A stretch of 64,000 nucleotides of DNA, taken from NCBI RefSeq assembly GCF_007859755.1, contig NZ_SJPF01000002.1, positions 391,729 to 455,728 of the forward strand, in the 5' to 3' direction. The stretch comes from Blastopirellula retiformator. GTDB lineage: Bacteria; Planctomycetota; Planctomycetia; Pirellulales; Pirellulaceae. The notes under the pieces are model-generated. The model saw nothing but the letters and a program-made list of their open reading frames with translations. It was not told the origin of the DNA and did not search any database. Shown one piece after another: positions 17,495-26,319 of the stretch. Position 1 is the stretch's first letter; each line of letters begins with the position of its first letter. Made by a program: the position numbers and the translations under genes.

Positions 17495-17535
17495 CCTGCA
17501 GCATTCCGCCGTTCTTACTCGTAGATGGAGAAACA

Positions 17536-18528
17536 ATGAAATTTCAGCATATTGGCGAAGAGCGCGTTCCGGTTTCCGCATTGGCGCTTGGCTGCATGGG
17601 AATGACCGATCTTTATGGCGTCCGCAACGACAAAGAGTCGATCGCGACGATCCACGCCGCCTTGGACGCTGGCGTCAATTTTCTGGATACCTCGGACATG
17701 TATGGTCCCCACACAAATGAAGTTCTGGTGGGGGATGCGATCAGTTCTCGTCGCGAAGACGCCTTCGTCGCCACCAAGTTTGGCATCGTCCGCGATCCGG
17801 ACGATCCGCAGAAGCGCGGCACTTGCGGACGCCCCGACTATGTGAAGTGGTCGTGTGAAGGTTCGCTTCAGCGGTTGGGGATTGAAACGATTGATCTCTA
17901 CTACCAGCATCGAATCGACCCGAACGTGCCGGTGGAAGAGACTGTAGGCGCCATGAAAGAACTAGTCGCCGAGGGGAAGGTGCGATTCCTTGGCCTTTCG
18001 GAAGCGTCGCTGGAGACGATCAAACGGTCGCAAGCGGTCCATCCGATCGCCTCGCTCCAGACGGAATACTCGATTTGGAGCCGCGACGCCGAAGATGCCG
18101 GCGTGATCGACTACTGCCGAGCCAACGGTATTCTGTTCGTCTCGTGCAGTCCGCTGGGCCGCGGTTTTCTTACGGGCCAAGTGACGAAATTTGAGGACCT
18201 GGCGGAAGATGACTATCGCCGCCACTCTCCCCGTTTTCAGGGAGAGAACTTCCAGAAGAATCTGGAAGTGCTGGACCGACTTCGCGAAATCGCCAGTGGG
18301 CGCGGCATGACGCCGGCCCAGTTTGCGTTGGCCTGGGTGATGACCAAAGAGCCGTTAATGGTTCCTCTGTTTGGCACCAAAAAGGTGAAGTACTTGCAAG
18401 AGAACCTGCGGGCTTTGGAGTTCACGCTTACTGCGGAAGAAATGGCGCAGATCGAGGAAGTCGCGCCGGAGGGCGCATTTGCAGGCACACGCTATACGCA
18501 AGAGCTGATGAAGCTCGTCAACGCATAA
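17536..18528 (+). CDS. Aldo/keto reductase
   Basis: This 330-residue TIM-barrel NAD(P)H-dependent reductase lies 41 bp after the aminotransferase gene. The catalytic tetrad can be placed: Asp and Tyr in FLDTSDMYGPHTNEVL, Lys in FVATKFGI and His in LYYQHRIDPNVP. The nucleotide-binding end is present as LFGTKKVKYLQENL. The LGCMGMTDLYG start and overall length match the YajO/IolS-like branch acting on small aldehydes or sugars. With the transaminase upstream, it may reduce the aldehyde product of omega-amino-acid deamination; this is inference from neighbourhood. ATG 17536 is preceded by GATGGAGA. Confidence 0.9.
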   Translation: MKFQHIGEERVPVSALALGCMGMTDLYGVRNDKESIATIHAALDAGVNFLDTSDMYGPHTNEVLVGDAISSRREDAFVATKFGIVRDPDDPQKRGTCGRPDYVKWSCEGSLQRLGIETIDLYYQHRIDPNVPVEETVGAMKELVAEGKVRFLGLSEASLETIKRSQAVHPIASLQTEYSIWSRDAEDAGVIDYCRANGILFVSCSPLGRGFLTGQVTKFEDLAEDDYRRHSPRFQGENFQKNLEVLDRLREIASGRGMTPAQFALAWVMTKEPLMVPLFGTKKVKYLQENLRALEFTLTAEEMAQIEEVAPEGAFAGTRYTQELMKLVNA

Positions 18529-18580
18529 GTCCGTTCGTCCGACGTCGTCGAAGCTACTCCATTTACGAAAAAGGCCTTTC

Positions 18581-19885
18581 ATGAAAACTCGAATCCGTCT
18601 GGCGATCGCGATGGTTGCCACTAGTTTTTCGCCATTGGCGATGGTGCAGGCTGCCTCGGCATGTACGACGGCGGTCATCAGCGGCCGCGCGACGGTGGAT
18701 GGTCGGCCGATACTTTGGAAAAACCGCGACACGCGAACGGCGCGGCGAAATGAAGTCGCTCGCCTAACCGACGGAGACTTGAAAGCGATCGCGGTCGTCA
18801 ATGCGGGCTCAACGTCCGCTGCATGGATGGGAGTGAACGAGGCCGGTTTTTGCATCGAGAACTCGTTGGCTCGCGATCTGGCGACGAAGGGAAAGAAGTC
18901 GGGCCCCGGCAATGGCGGGTTGATGAAGTTGGCCCTGGAAACGTGCAAGACGGTCGAGGACTTCAAAAAGCTGCTGGACGAGACCGATAAAACCGGACGG
19001 CGTACGGTCGCCAATTTTGGCGTCATCGATGCGCAAGGGGGAGCTGCAATTTTCGAGACAGGGCCCGCGTCGTATGTCATGTTCGACGCGAACGATCCAG
19101 AAGTTGCTCCTGACGGCATTTTGGTCCGGGCGAATTTCTCCACGGCCGTTCACGACTTTCCTGCCGAACCAACCGCGGAGCAATTGCAAGGAACGTACTC
19201 GCGAGGGCGCTATCTCCGCGCATGTACACTATTGGACCGCAAACACGACGCGCCGATCAGCGTCGAATACGTCATTCGGCATTGCACACGCGATTTGATG
19301 GACTCCGATCTTCAGCCGATTCCAGGCAGCATCAACGCGAAGGCCCGGTCGTTGCCGTCAACAATCTCGACCGCCGATACGATCAGTCGAGCGATTACCG
19401 TATCCGCAGGCGTCTTTCATGGGGTCAAACCAGGAGAAGATCCTGGCTTGACTACCATGTGGACAATGCTGGGCGAACCGAACTTCACGATTGCGGTTCC
19501 ATGCTGGGTAGCGGCCGAGAAAGTAAGCGACCACCTAGCCGGCGATCGCGGCGCACCGGTGGGCGAACTCTCCAACTCGCTGCGAACCTGGAACTATCTG
19601 CCGGAACAGGAAGTCCTGAGGAGCAAGGCTTTGCAGCGGTTGTGGAGCGAGCTCTGGCCCGTCGAAGAGGCGATCATTGCGAAAACCTTGCAGCAGCGCG
19701 ATACGCTCGTCGAAACGACCGACTATCAGGAGGTGATCACAATGCTTCATCAGCAAGCGGCGTCGGAAGCGCACGATGTCCTGGAAAAAGCTTTTTTTCG
19801 CGCCAAGACCATAGCGTTGGCCAATCCTGGTTCGCCGCTTCCTGACTTCGCGCAACCCCGTTCCGCTGCCCCTGTCGGCAATTGA
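18581..19885 (+). CDS. Secreted Ntn-hydrolase (C45/linear amide C-N hydrolase-like)
   Basis: This 434-residue exported protein has a signal peptide (residues 1-27) ending VQAASA, immediately followed by Cys28 in CTTAVISG. A Cys exposed as the new N-terminal residue is the nucleophile arrangement of Ntn hydrolases of the choloylglycine/acyltransferase (C45) group. Further family-like stretches are GRPILWKNRDTR, with an Arg/Asp pair near the active site, AWMGVNEAGFCIEN, and VANFGVIDAQGGAAIFETG. Such enzymes cleave amide bonds in acylated amino acids, bile salts or lactam-like compounds. It opens a set of four exported proteins on the same strand. Which cut makes Cys28 N-terminal, signal peptidase or autoprocessing, is not known. 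Confidence 0.75.
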   Translation: MKTRIRLAIAMVATSFSPLAMVQAASACTTAVISGRATVDGRPILWKNRDTRTARRNEVARLTDGDLKAIAVVNAGSTSAAWMGVNEAGFCIENSLARDLATKGKKSGPGNGGLMKLALETCKTVEDFKKLLDETDKTGRRTVANFGVIDAQGGAAIFETGPASYVMFDANDPEVAPDGILVRANFSTAVHDFPAEPTAEQLQGTYSRGRYLRACTLLDRKHDAPISVEYVIRHCTRDLMDSDLQPIPGSINAKARSLPSTISTADTISRAITVSAGVFHGVKPGEDPGLTTMWTMLGEPNFTIAVPCWVAAEKVSDHLAGDRGAPVGELSNSLRTWNYLPEQEVLRSKALQRLWSELWPVEEAIIAKTLQQRDTLVETTDYQEVITMLHQQAASEAHDVLEKAFFRAKTIALANPGSPLPDFAQPRSAAPVGN

Positions 19886-19907
19886 AATGCTTCCGCCTAA
19901 CGCCTAA

Positions 19908-20056
19908 CACTCCGTTGATTTTCTCAACGGGCTGCTGGATCGCAGGGATGCGATCCCAAAATAGCGACGGAAGTCGTTATTTTGCGAGCCGCGAAGAGCT
20001 ATGCTCTGAGCCTGGCGAGGTTGGAAAGTGCCACGAGGGCATTTTTCAACAGGCAG
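19908..20056 (+). mobile_element. R1 multi-hairpin MITE-like element, copy C (complete)
   Basis: This complete 149-bp copy is flanked by CTAA on both sides (19904-19907 and 20057-20060), an independent 4-bp target duplication with a sequence different from copy A. It begins CACTCCGTTGA and ends CAACAGGCAG. The hairpin chain is conserved, with a few changes in the last stem. It ends 33 bp before the start codon of the BPL_N gene, so it lies in that gene's 5' region. An open frame runs from inside it into the gene, and an automatic caller could add 36 false codons. Confidence 0.88.
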
Positions 20057-20089
20057 CTAAAGACGCTCACCCAACAAAGGATCCAATCC

Positions 20090-20896
20090 ATGACCCAACT
20101 TCTGATGAACAACCGTCGTGGCATGAAGTCACTCGTGGCGTCGATTGTCTTGGCCGTCGTGGGCAATGTCGCCTTCGGCGAAGCGCCAACGCCCGCGGAG
20201 ACGAAGTCGCCAACCGTGAAGGTCGCCATCTATGACCATTCGGACGGCAAAGCGCCGGGACCCCGCGATCTGGTTACCTTTCTGACGCCGGAGAACGGAT
20301 TTGAGACGACGATCTTGACGCCCGAAGATATCCAGTCGGGCGATTTGAAGCCAGAATTTGACGTATTAATCATGCCTGGCGGATCGGCAGGCAGGCAAGC
20401 CGAACACCTTGGTGAGGAGGGGCGAGAGAAGATTCGCCGCTACGTACACGATGGCGGGGGCTACGTCGGCATCTGCGCCGGGGCGTACCTTAGCACGACC
20501 TACAAGCCATGGTCTTTGGGACTGGTCAACGCCAAAGTTTGGGATCTAGAGCATTGGGCCCGCGGTACCGGAATGGTCAAGCTCAATTTGACCCACTCTG
20601 GTCGCAACATTCTCCAAACCTCGACTGACCAGGTCGAAGTATACTATGGTCAAGGCCCGATGCTGGTACCGGGAGAGAATCGCGATATGCCGGGGTACGA
20701 AATCCTGGCAAGTTATGCAACCGAGGTTGCAAAGAAGGGAGCGCCGGTCGGCGCCATGACCGACATGCACGCCGTCATTCGAACGATGTATGGAAACGGT
20801 CGCGTGATGGCGTATAGCCCTCATCCGGAAAAAAAGATGGGCCCCAAGTCGCTAATGGCGGCTGGAGTTCGCTGGGCGGGTCGCGGAGATCGTTAG
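20090..20896 (+). CDS. Exported BPL_N-domain (glutaminase-like) protein, paralogue 1
   Basis: The 268-residue product starts at ATG 20090 after AAAGGA. A signal peptide (about 1-30, ending NVAFGEA) precedes a single class I amidotransferase-like domain of the BPL_N type. The opening strand is VKVAIYDHSDG, followed by FDVLIMPGGSAG, the nucleophile elbow GGGYVGICAGAYL with Cys129, and GNGRVMAYSPHPEKK near the end. In BPL_N proteins the Cys elbow is kept but the reaction is not established. A close paralogue follows at 23418, with an M14 carboxypeptidase between them. The likely site is the periplasm or outside. The true start excludes the R1 element just upstream. Confidence 0.82.
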   Translation: MTQLLMNNRRGMKSLVASIVLAVVGNVAFGEAPTPAETKSPTVKVAIYDHSDGKAPGPRDLVTFLTPENGFETTILTPEDIQSGDLKPEFDVLIMPGGSAGRQAEHLGEEGREKIRRYVHDGGGYVGICAGAYLSTTYKPWSLGLVNAKVWDLEHWARGTGMVKLNLTHSGRNILQTSTDQVEVYYGQGPMLVPGENRDMPGYEILASYATEVAKKGAPVGAMTDMHAVIRTMYGNGRVMAYSPHPEKKMGPKSLMAAGVRWAGRGDR

Positions 20897-20947
20897 GCGA
20901 ATCCTACGATCGCAGTAAAGAAAGAACTAAGAGAGGAATTTATCGGC

Positions 20948-23395
20948 ATGCTGAAAGTTTTTCGATCGTTGTTGTGGTTCGGTGTGCTGATTTCGACCGG
21001 CCTGGCGCATGCCGCCCCACCCATGGCAGAGTCGGGCGCTTCTTCCCCAGAGCAATTCTTAGAACGTTCCGTGGGCGCCGACTATTGCCTGGTCGATTGG
21101 TCGACGGTCGAAGCGTACTATCGACAACTCGCCGAAAAGACGTCGACGGTCGCCTGGTCGAGCGTCGGCGAGTCGACCGAGGGCCGCGACTTCTCGGCAG
21201 TCGTTATTTCGTCGACCGACAATTTGGAGAACCTCGCGACGATTCAGGAGTACTCGCGCACCATCGCCGATCCACGTGGCAAAACGCCAGAGCAGATTGA
21301 AGAGGCGATTGCGCAGGGCAAGGTGGTGCTCGTCATCACGCCGACCATGCATTCGGACGAGCCAGCCGCAACCGAGATGGCGATGCAACTCTCTTGGACG
21401 CTCGCCACGTCCGAGGAGGAGCCTTGGCGGTCGATGCGACAAGAGGCGGTCACCGTTATCCTGCCTTCGCTTAATCCGGACGGCTTGGATCATGTCGCCC
21501 AATGGTACGCCAAGAACTTGGGCAAGCCGTACGAAGACGCGTCTCTGCCGGAGCTGTACCAGCGCTACGTGGGGCACGACAACAACCGCGATTTTTTCGC
21601 TTTGACGCAGGTCGAATCGCAGCTCCTCTCGAAACTGATGTACGAACAGTGGAATCCGCAAATCCTCTGGGACGTTCATCAGCACGGCAAAACAGGGGTT
21701 CGGTTCTTCGTGCCGCCCTATTGTGATCCGTTGAACGTCAACATTGATCCCTTGATGGTCGCCGCCGTGAACGCGATCGGATCGCGGGCCGTTCTCGATA
21801 TGACGACCGAGGGTTGCACCGGAATCGCCACCGGCGTGAATTATGACAATTGGTGGAATGGTGGAAACCGTTCGGTACCGGCCCGGCTGAACATCGTCGG
21901 CATTCTGACCGAAGCGGCGTCGGTCAACTACGCGTCGCCTGTCTTTCTAAAAGCGTCGCAGTTGCAAGATCCCCTGGGGCGTGGAGACTATCGGCCCTCC
22001 AACCAATTTATCGCTCCCTGGCCAGGCGGCTGGTGGCGCCAGGCCGACATCATTCGGTATGAACTTGAGTTCGCCAAGTCATTGTGCGGTTCGATCTGTC
22101 GCGAGCCGAAACTCTGGCTACGGCAGAAGGTCGCCGCGGCAAAGCGGGCTGCGACCCTGGACGATCAATCGGCCCGCATCGCGTGGCTGGTTACCGTCGA
22201 CAACGAGGACCTGGGCGCTGTCGAACGACTTACCCAGGTCTTAAAGAGTTCGGGGGTCGAGATCCACCAGAGCAAGACGATCATTTCCGCGGATGGTCGC
22301 CAATATGCACCGGGCACACTCGTAATCCGCTGCGATCAACCCCATTCGCGATTGGTGAACGATCTCTTTGAGTGGAAGAAATTCCCGAAGAACGAAAGCG
22401 CCTATGACGTCTCGGGTTGGTCGTTGCCGACGCTATTTGGCGTCCGCGTTGTGGAGGTTGTCCATGATCTGTCGGGAGAGTTTACGCTCTTTCAAAAAGA
22501 GTCGTTGCCGGCAGGTTTCGCAGGCCCCAGCGATTCGCCGCTGCGGGATACGCGAAACTGGATCGAATTGACCCGCTATTTGGCCGATGATCGCAATCTG
22601 GAGGTCGCCAAAGACGGCGGCCCTTCCCCGGCGATCGCTGCGGCCGCGAAAGAGATCGGCGCGCTTCCGCGCGTCGGCGTCTACGCACCCTGGTCGGCGA
22701 GTATCGATGAGGGCTGGTTGCGCTGGACGCTCGAGTATCTGGGGATTCCCTATCAGCGGGTCCGCAACTCGATGGTGAAGGCGGGAAGCTTGCGCGATGA
22801 CTTTGACGTGCTGCTGATTCCTGACGTTCGAACGTCGACGCTGAAAGCGGGGCGTCGCGAGTACTCGATTGAATCTTCCTTGAGCGGCGGATTGGGCGCC
22901 GAAGGAATGGTCGCCATCGAGGAATTTGTCGACGGTGGGGGAAAGCTGATCGTCATGGAAAGCGCTTGCCCATGGGTGATTGACCTGTTTCGTCTTCCTC
23001 TGATCGACGTTACGTCCGAGGCGAAAAATTCCAAGTTCTCCTGTAGCGGCAGCGTCGTTCGGGGAATCCTGGCAGACCAGGAACTGACCGACGACATGCC
23101 CCAGGCGGTTCCGCTGATGTTCTCCCATTCGAAGGCCTGGCGGTCGCCGACCGACAAAGAAAAAGGAGACCGGACGGACGCCGATTGTCAGGTCGAATCG
23201 TTCATGCATTACGCTCCTCGCGCTCTCTTGCTGTCGGGCGCGATAACCCAGCCGGAGGCCATTCAGGGGCACATCGCCTGGGCGAAAGTAGAGCGTGAAA
23301 AGGGGACCATCCATCTGTTTGGATTTCGACCCTACTATCGTGGTTGGACGCACGCTTCGTTTCACCTGCTATTGCGCGCGATCCTTGTTGACTAG
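20948..23395 (+). CDS. Secreted M14-family zinc carboxypeptidase
   Basis: This 815-residue protein has a signal peptide (1-22, ending GLAHAA). The metallocarboxypeptidase domain (about 45-400) shows the zinc pair HxxE as H135/E138 in PTMHSDEPAATEM, substrate-binding LPSLNPDGLDHV, the third zinc His in LWDVHQHG (H244 or H246) and the catalytic Glu in GILTEAAS (E322). A second part (about 400-815) reads like a catalytically silent amidotransferase or Rossmann-type domain, including DVLLIPDVR and GGGKLIVMES. It should remove C-terminal residues from peptides or cross-linked glycopeptides outside the cell. It is encoded between two BPL_N proteins with short gaps (51 and 22 bp), so the three are likely co-expressed. 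Confidence 0.88.
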   Translation: MLKVFRSLLWFGVLISTGLAHAAPPMAESGASSPEQFLERSVGADYCLVDWSTVEAYYRQLAEKTSTVAWSSVGESTEGRDFSAVVISSTDNLENLATIQEYSRTIADPRGKTPEQIEEAIAQGKVVLVITPTMHSDEPAATEMAMQLSWTLATSEEEPWRSMRQEAVTVILPSLNPDGLDHVAQWYAKNLGKPYEDASLPELYQRYVGHDNNRDFFALTQVESQLLSKLMYEQWNPQILWDVHQHGKTGVRFFVPPYCDPLNVNIDPLMVAAVNAIGSRAVLDMTTEGCTGIATGVNYDNWWNGGNRSVPARLNIVGILTEAASVNYASPVFLKASQLQDPLGRGDYRPSNQFIAPWPGGWWRQADIIRYELEFAKSLCGSICREPKLWLRQKVAAAKRAATLDDQSARIAWLVTVDNEDLGAVERLTQVLKSSGVEIHQSKTIISADGRQYAPGTLVIRCDQPHSRLVNDLFEWKKFPKNESAYDVSGWSLPTLFGVRVVEVVHDLSGEFTLFQKESLPAGFAGPSDSPLRDTRNWIELTRYLADDRNLEVAKDGGPSPAIAAAAKEIGALPRVGVYAPWSASIDEGWLRWTLEYLGIPYQRVRNSMVKAGSLRDDFDVLLIPDVRTSTLKAGRREYSIESSLSGGLGAEGMVAIEEFVDGGGKLIVMESACPWVIDLFRLPLIDVTSEAKNSKFSCSGSVVRGILADQELTDDMPQAVPLMFSHSKAWRSPTDKEKGDRTDADCQVESFMHYAPRALLLSGAITQPEAIQGHIAWAKVEREKGTIHLFGFRPYYRGWTHASFHLLLRAILVD

Positions 23396-23417
23396 TTTTT
23401 TTCCAGGACGGATTTCC

Positions 23418-24215
23418 ATGAAACGCAACCTCCTTGCTACAACGCTTCACAAGCCGAGCGGGTTTTCGATCTTATTATGCGTCTTGGGGACGAGCGTCGC
23501 TCAAAGCGAACTACGTGGCGAGGCGCCGAGCCAGCCGAACCTGGTTACGGTTGCGATCTATGACCATTCGAACGACATATCCAACGGCAGGAAGAATCTC
23601 AGCCGCGTGCTGGATCTAGAGAGCGGGTTTTCCTGCTCGAAGATCACTCCCGCGGAGATCAGGGCGAATGGTCTCGATGACTTTGACGTCTTGGTCATGC
23701 CCGGCGGTTCCGGAAGCAAGCAGTCGGAAAAGTTGGGAGACGTCGGCAGAGACAAGGTGCGTGAGTTCGTGCGAAAAGGCGGGGGTTATGTCGGCGTCTG
23801 CGCTGGCTCTTATCTGGCCTCTTCCCACTACTCGTGGTCCCTTGGAATCATCAACGCGCGTGTTTGGGATCGGGTTCATTGGGCGCGCGGTCAGGGGGAC
23901 GTGAAACTTTCTCTCTCGGCGGCCGGCTGTCAGCTGCTTGGCTGCGTTGGCCCCGAAGTCGACGTTTTCTACGGGCAAGGTCCATTACTGGTACCTGGTG
24001 GCGATTCGACCCTGCCAGGTTACGAAGTGTTGGGAACTTACAAAACCGAGATTGCCGAAAAGGGGGCGCCGCAACACGCGATGGTTGGCACGCACGCGAT
24101 CATTCGCAGCAAGTATGGCGAAGGTCGCGTTATTTGCTTCAGTCCGCATCCGGAAGAGCCCGGCGGTCCCAAGGTGCTGATTCAACATGGAGTTCGCTGG
24201 GCATCGACCAAATAG
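23418..24215 (+). CDS. Exported BPL_N-domain (glutaminase-like) protein, paralogue 2
   Basis: ATG 23418 gives 265 residues and lies 22 bp after the carboxypeptidase stop; a frame opening at 23295 would overlap that gene. It is a clear paralogue of the protein at 20090, with VTVAIYDHSND, FDVLVMPGGSGSKQ, GGGYVGVCAGSYLASS with Cys128, DVFYGQGPLLVPGG and GRVICFSPHPEEPGG. A signal peptide of about 30 residues is present, though less canonical. Two copies bracketing a peptidase suggest a conserved three-gene unit. The conserved Cys and the HP motif imply a retained active site, substrate unknown. Confidence 0.82.
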   Translation: MKRNLLATTLHKPSGFSILLCVLGTSVAQSELRGEAPSQPNLVTVAIYDHSNDISNGRKNLSRVLDLESGFSCSKITPAEIRANGLDDFDVLVMPGGSGSKQSEKLGDVGRDKVREFVRKGGGYVGVCAGSYLASSHYSWSLGIINARVWDRVHWARGQGDVKLSLSAAGCQLLGCVGPEVDVFYGQGPLLVPGGDSTLPGYEVLGTYKTEIAEKGAPQHAMVGTHAIIRSKYGEGRVICFSPHPEEPGGPKVLIQHGVRWASTK

Positions 24216-24272
24216 GACCGCTCTAGGAGTTGGCGTCACCAGGCATGCGGACCAACTTCTTCGAGCCTGAGG

Positions 24273-24877
24273 TCATATAATTCGATCGACCGCCGGCGCG
24301 CTGAACGCGACGCTTACCTCGTATCCTCCTTGCGGATAGGCCTCGGCATTGGGAATGTACCACGGGCCGCCATCGCCATCAGCGGCGTTCGGCTGGAACT
24401 CCCTCGCCAATCAACTAGCTTTCCTTCGGCGTTGACGATGCGGCGATTGCTGGCAACCTTTTCCACCTTCGCCTGGCCGGTGGCGATATGCGTGACCGGC
24501 TGTAGGTCTTGCATTGCGGCGTTGACGGCATCTTGTGCGTTTTGAAGGCATTGCTCAAAGAAATCGAGCTGAACCAGGTGCGCCAGACCTGCCTGCTGGC
24601 TGACGATCGACTGCGCGTCGAGACAAATGAACGGGGCGTCATGCTGATGAACGCATTGGACCGCCACGCGGTCAGGCGTCGTCCTGGCGGCCTTGGCGAT
24701 GGCGGTGCGCCACTCGACGTGAGCTTGGTTGAGCAAGCCGGTCCAGTCGACCGCACAGACGACGATTGGCTGGCCGGCGCCTGTCAGCACGAATCCGATC
24801 GCTTCGACATGCGGGGGCAACGATGGCTCTGGGAATTCGCCAGAGCCTTTGTTAGGAATCAGGAGGGATCAACGAAA
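24273..24877 (-). pseudogene. Neutral ceramidase-like protein, internally deleted remnant
   Basis: Minus-strand reading after a stop at about 24878 gives IGFVLTGAGQPIVVCAVDW, RVAVQCVHQHDAPF and RIVNAEGKLVDWRGSS. These match the first half of planctomycete proteins with the neutral/alkaline non-lysosomal ceramidase N-terminal domain, in which VHQHDAP contains metal-ligand His residues. The frame then shifts, and a neighbouring frame supplies a typical C-terminus (PWYIPNAEAYPQGGYEVSV, ending just before TGA at 24273-24275). The signal peptide, most of the barrel and all ligands from the middle are missing. The gene therefore has a 5' truncation and a large internal deletion and cannot make an active enzyme. 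Confidence 0.7.
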
Positions 24878-24921
24878 CGCCCTGCCGGAGGCGGATGGGA
24901 CGCGTTTTCCGAGCTGGGCGA

Positions 24922-26319
24922 TTAGTTCTCGAGCGGCGTTACGACGATGCCATACATGTTGCCGCCGTTGTGGCCGCCATACTTTGGCGTGGGCAGTTCG
25001 TAGGTGCGACGATCGACGCCGCCCAAAATCACAACCCCCGGTTGTTCAACCTTGCGAGCCCAGACTTTGAAATTGCTGTCGACGCTCGAGTTGGGGCCAA
25101 TCCCTAGAGGACGACGCGAGCCGTTTCCCTCGTCAAGGCCGATCAGGACCCCGGTATCAACAAATTCCCGTGACAGCCACTCCGGCACATACATACATTC
25201 CGTATACAGCACGTAAACCATCGCCGGCCGCTGCAGCTTCAAGTCGATTTGCAGATGTCGAGTCAGCTTGTGATAGATGTCGTCATTGAGCGTCATGATG
25301 TACTCGGCGCCGCGCAAGAACTCCGGCATGCCGCCGGGGCCGATGCTGTTCCACTGGTGATCGCGGTCGGCGTAAGCAGGCATATCTTCGTCAAAGCCGT
25401 TCGGAGCGACGTGATAGAACGCGTAGACCGATTCGTCTTGGACGTTGTCGCCGATCGACTCGATGACTCGTTTGTCAAAAGTGGTGCGATTGACGTCGGC
25501 TTCGTTGGGAAAGATGCCGGCCACAACGGAGGAAAGTCGCGAGATCTCGCCGTCCGACGCGACTCGAACCGCCTCCCCCTTTCTTAGAGCGTGCGAGTGA
25601 GCGCCCTGTGAGATGTTCATCTGGCCGCGAAAGACCGCGATCTGGTCGGGCCGACCGCCGAACGAACTGACGCCAAATCGCCCCCCCAGCTCCGATACGA
25701 CGCAATTGGGCGTTTCGAGATAGACCAGCTCGGCGTCGACTTGCGAATCGGCGAGCAAACGACCGCGAACCAACCGAACGCGATTTCGGTTGACCAGTTC
25801 TAGCTTCGCTGGGCCGTCGACAACCAGGTCGATACCCGCTTCCAAGGCGATACCGACCGTGCCGTCTGAGAACTCAAGCGTTTCTCCGGCGTCGATCTCC
25901 CGCTGAAATTGGGGGGCGCCGTTGATTCGCAGGTCGCTGGCGGTCGAAAAGAGACAACGTGCGACGTCGCCCGATTCAGGCATACCAATGCGGAAGGCGA
26001 TCAATACGCCAGCTAAACAGATCGCCAAGCCGGCCCAGGCGATTACCGACTTCCAACGCAGTCGTCGCGAATGCGCCCCCGGTCGATCGGTCGTAAATGT
26101 CCGCAGGCCGCTGCTGGCCAACTTGGGCGACATCATCGCCAGCCCTGCATGCAATTCGTTGTACGAGACGAAAAAGTCCAAGACGTCGTCGTCAGTTTCG
26201 AGCAACAAGTTGAGCTCTTGCCACTCCAAATCGCTGGCGACGCCCGAAACGCAGCGGCCAACCAGGTTGGTGATGTGCTCGGGGATGTGGGCGTAGTCCT
26301 CAGACGCGAAACTCGTCAT
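24922..26319 (-). CDS. FecR-domain membrane protein, putative anti-sigma partner
   Basis: This 465-residue protein overlaps the sigma-factor gene by 4 bp (ATGA-type coupling at 26316-26319). The N-terminal about 70 residues are cytoplasmic and acidic (HIPEHITNLVGRCVSG, then ELNLLLETDDDVLDFFV), the position of an anti-sigma region. One transmembrane helix follows at about 93-113 (AWAGLAICLAGVLIAFRIG). The periplasmic part contains a FecR-like beta domain (about 145-265: LEFSDGTVGIALEAGIDLVV, then RLVRGRLLA and VFRGQMNISQG) and a C-terminal domain of about 200 residues (AEYIMTLNDDIY, YVPEWLSREFVDTG). In planctomycetes FecR proteins are regularly paired with ECF sigma factors and relay an envelope signal. 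Confidence 0.82.
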   Translation of the reverse strand: MTSFASEDYAHIPEHITNLVGRCVSGVASDLEWQELNLLLETDDDVLDFFVSYNELHAGLAMMSPKLASSGLRTFTTDRPGAHSRRLRWKSVIAWAGLAICLAGVLIAFRIGMPESGDVARCLFSTASDLRINGAPQFQREIDAGETLEFSDGTVGIALEAGIDLVVDGPAKLELVNRNRVRLVRGRLLADSQVDAELVYLETPNCVVSELGGRFGVSSFGGRPDQIAVFRGQMNISQGAHSHALRKGEAVRVASDGEISRLSSVVAGIFPNEADVNRTTFDKRVIESIGDNVQDESVYAFYHVAPNGFDEDMPAYADRDHQWNSIGPGGMPEFLRGAEYIMTLNDDIYHKLTRHLQIDLKLQRPAMVYVLYTECMYVPEWLSREFVDTGVLIGLDEGNGSRRPLGIGPNSSVDSNFKVWARKVEQPGVVILGGVDRRTYELPTPKYGGHNGGNMYGIVVTPLEN

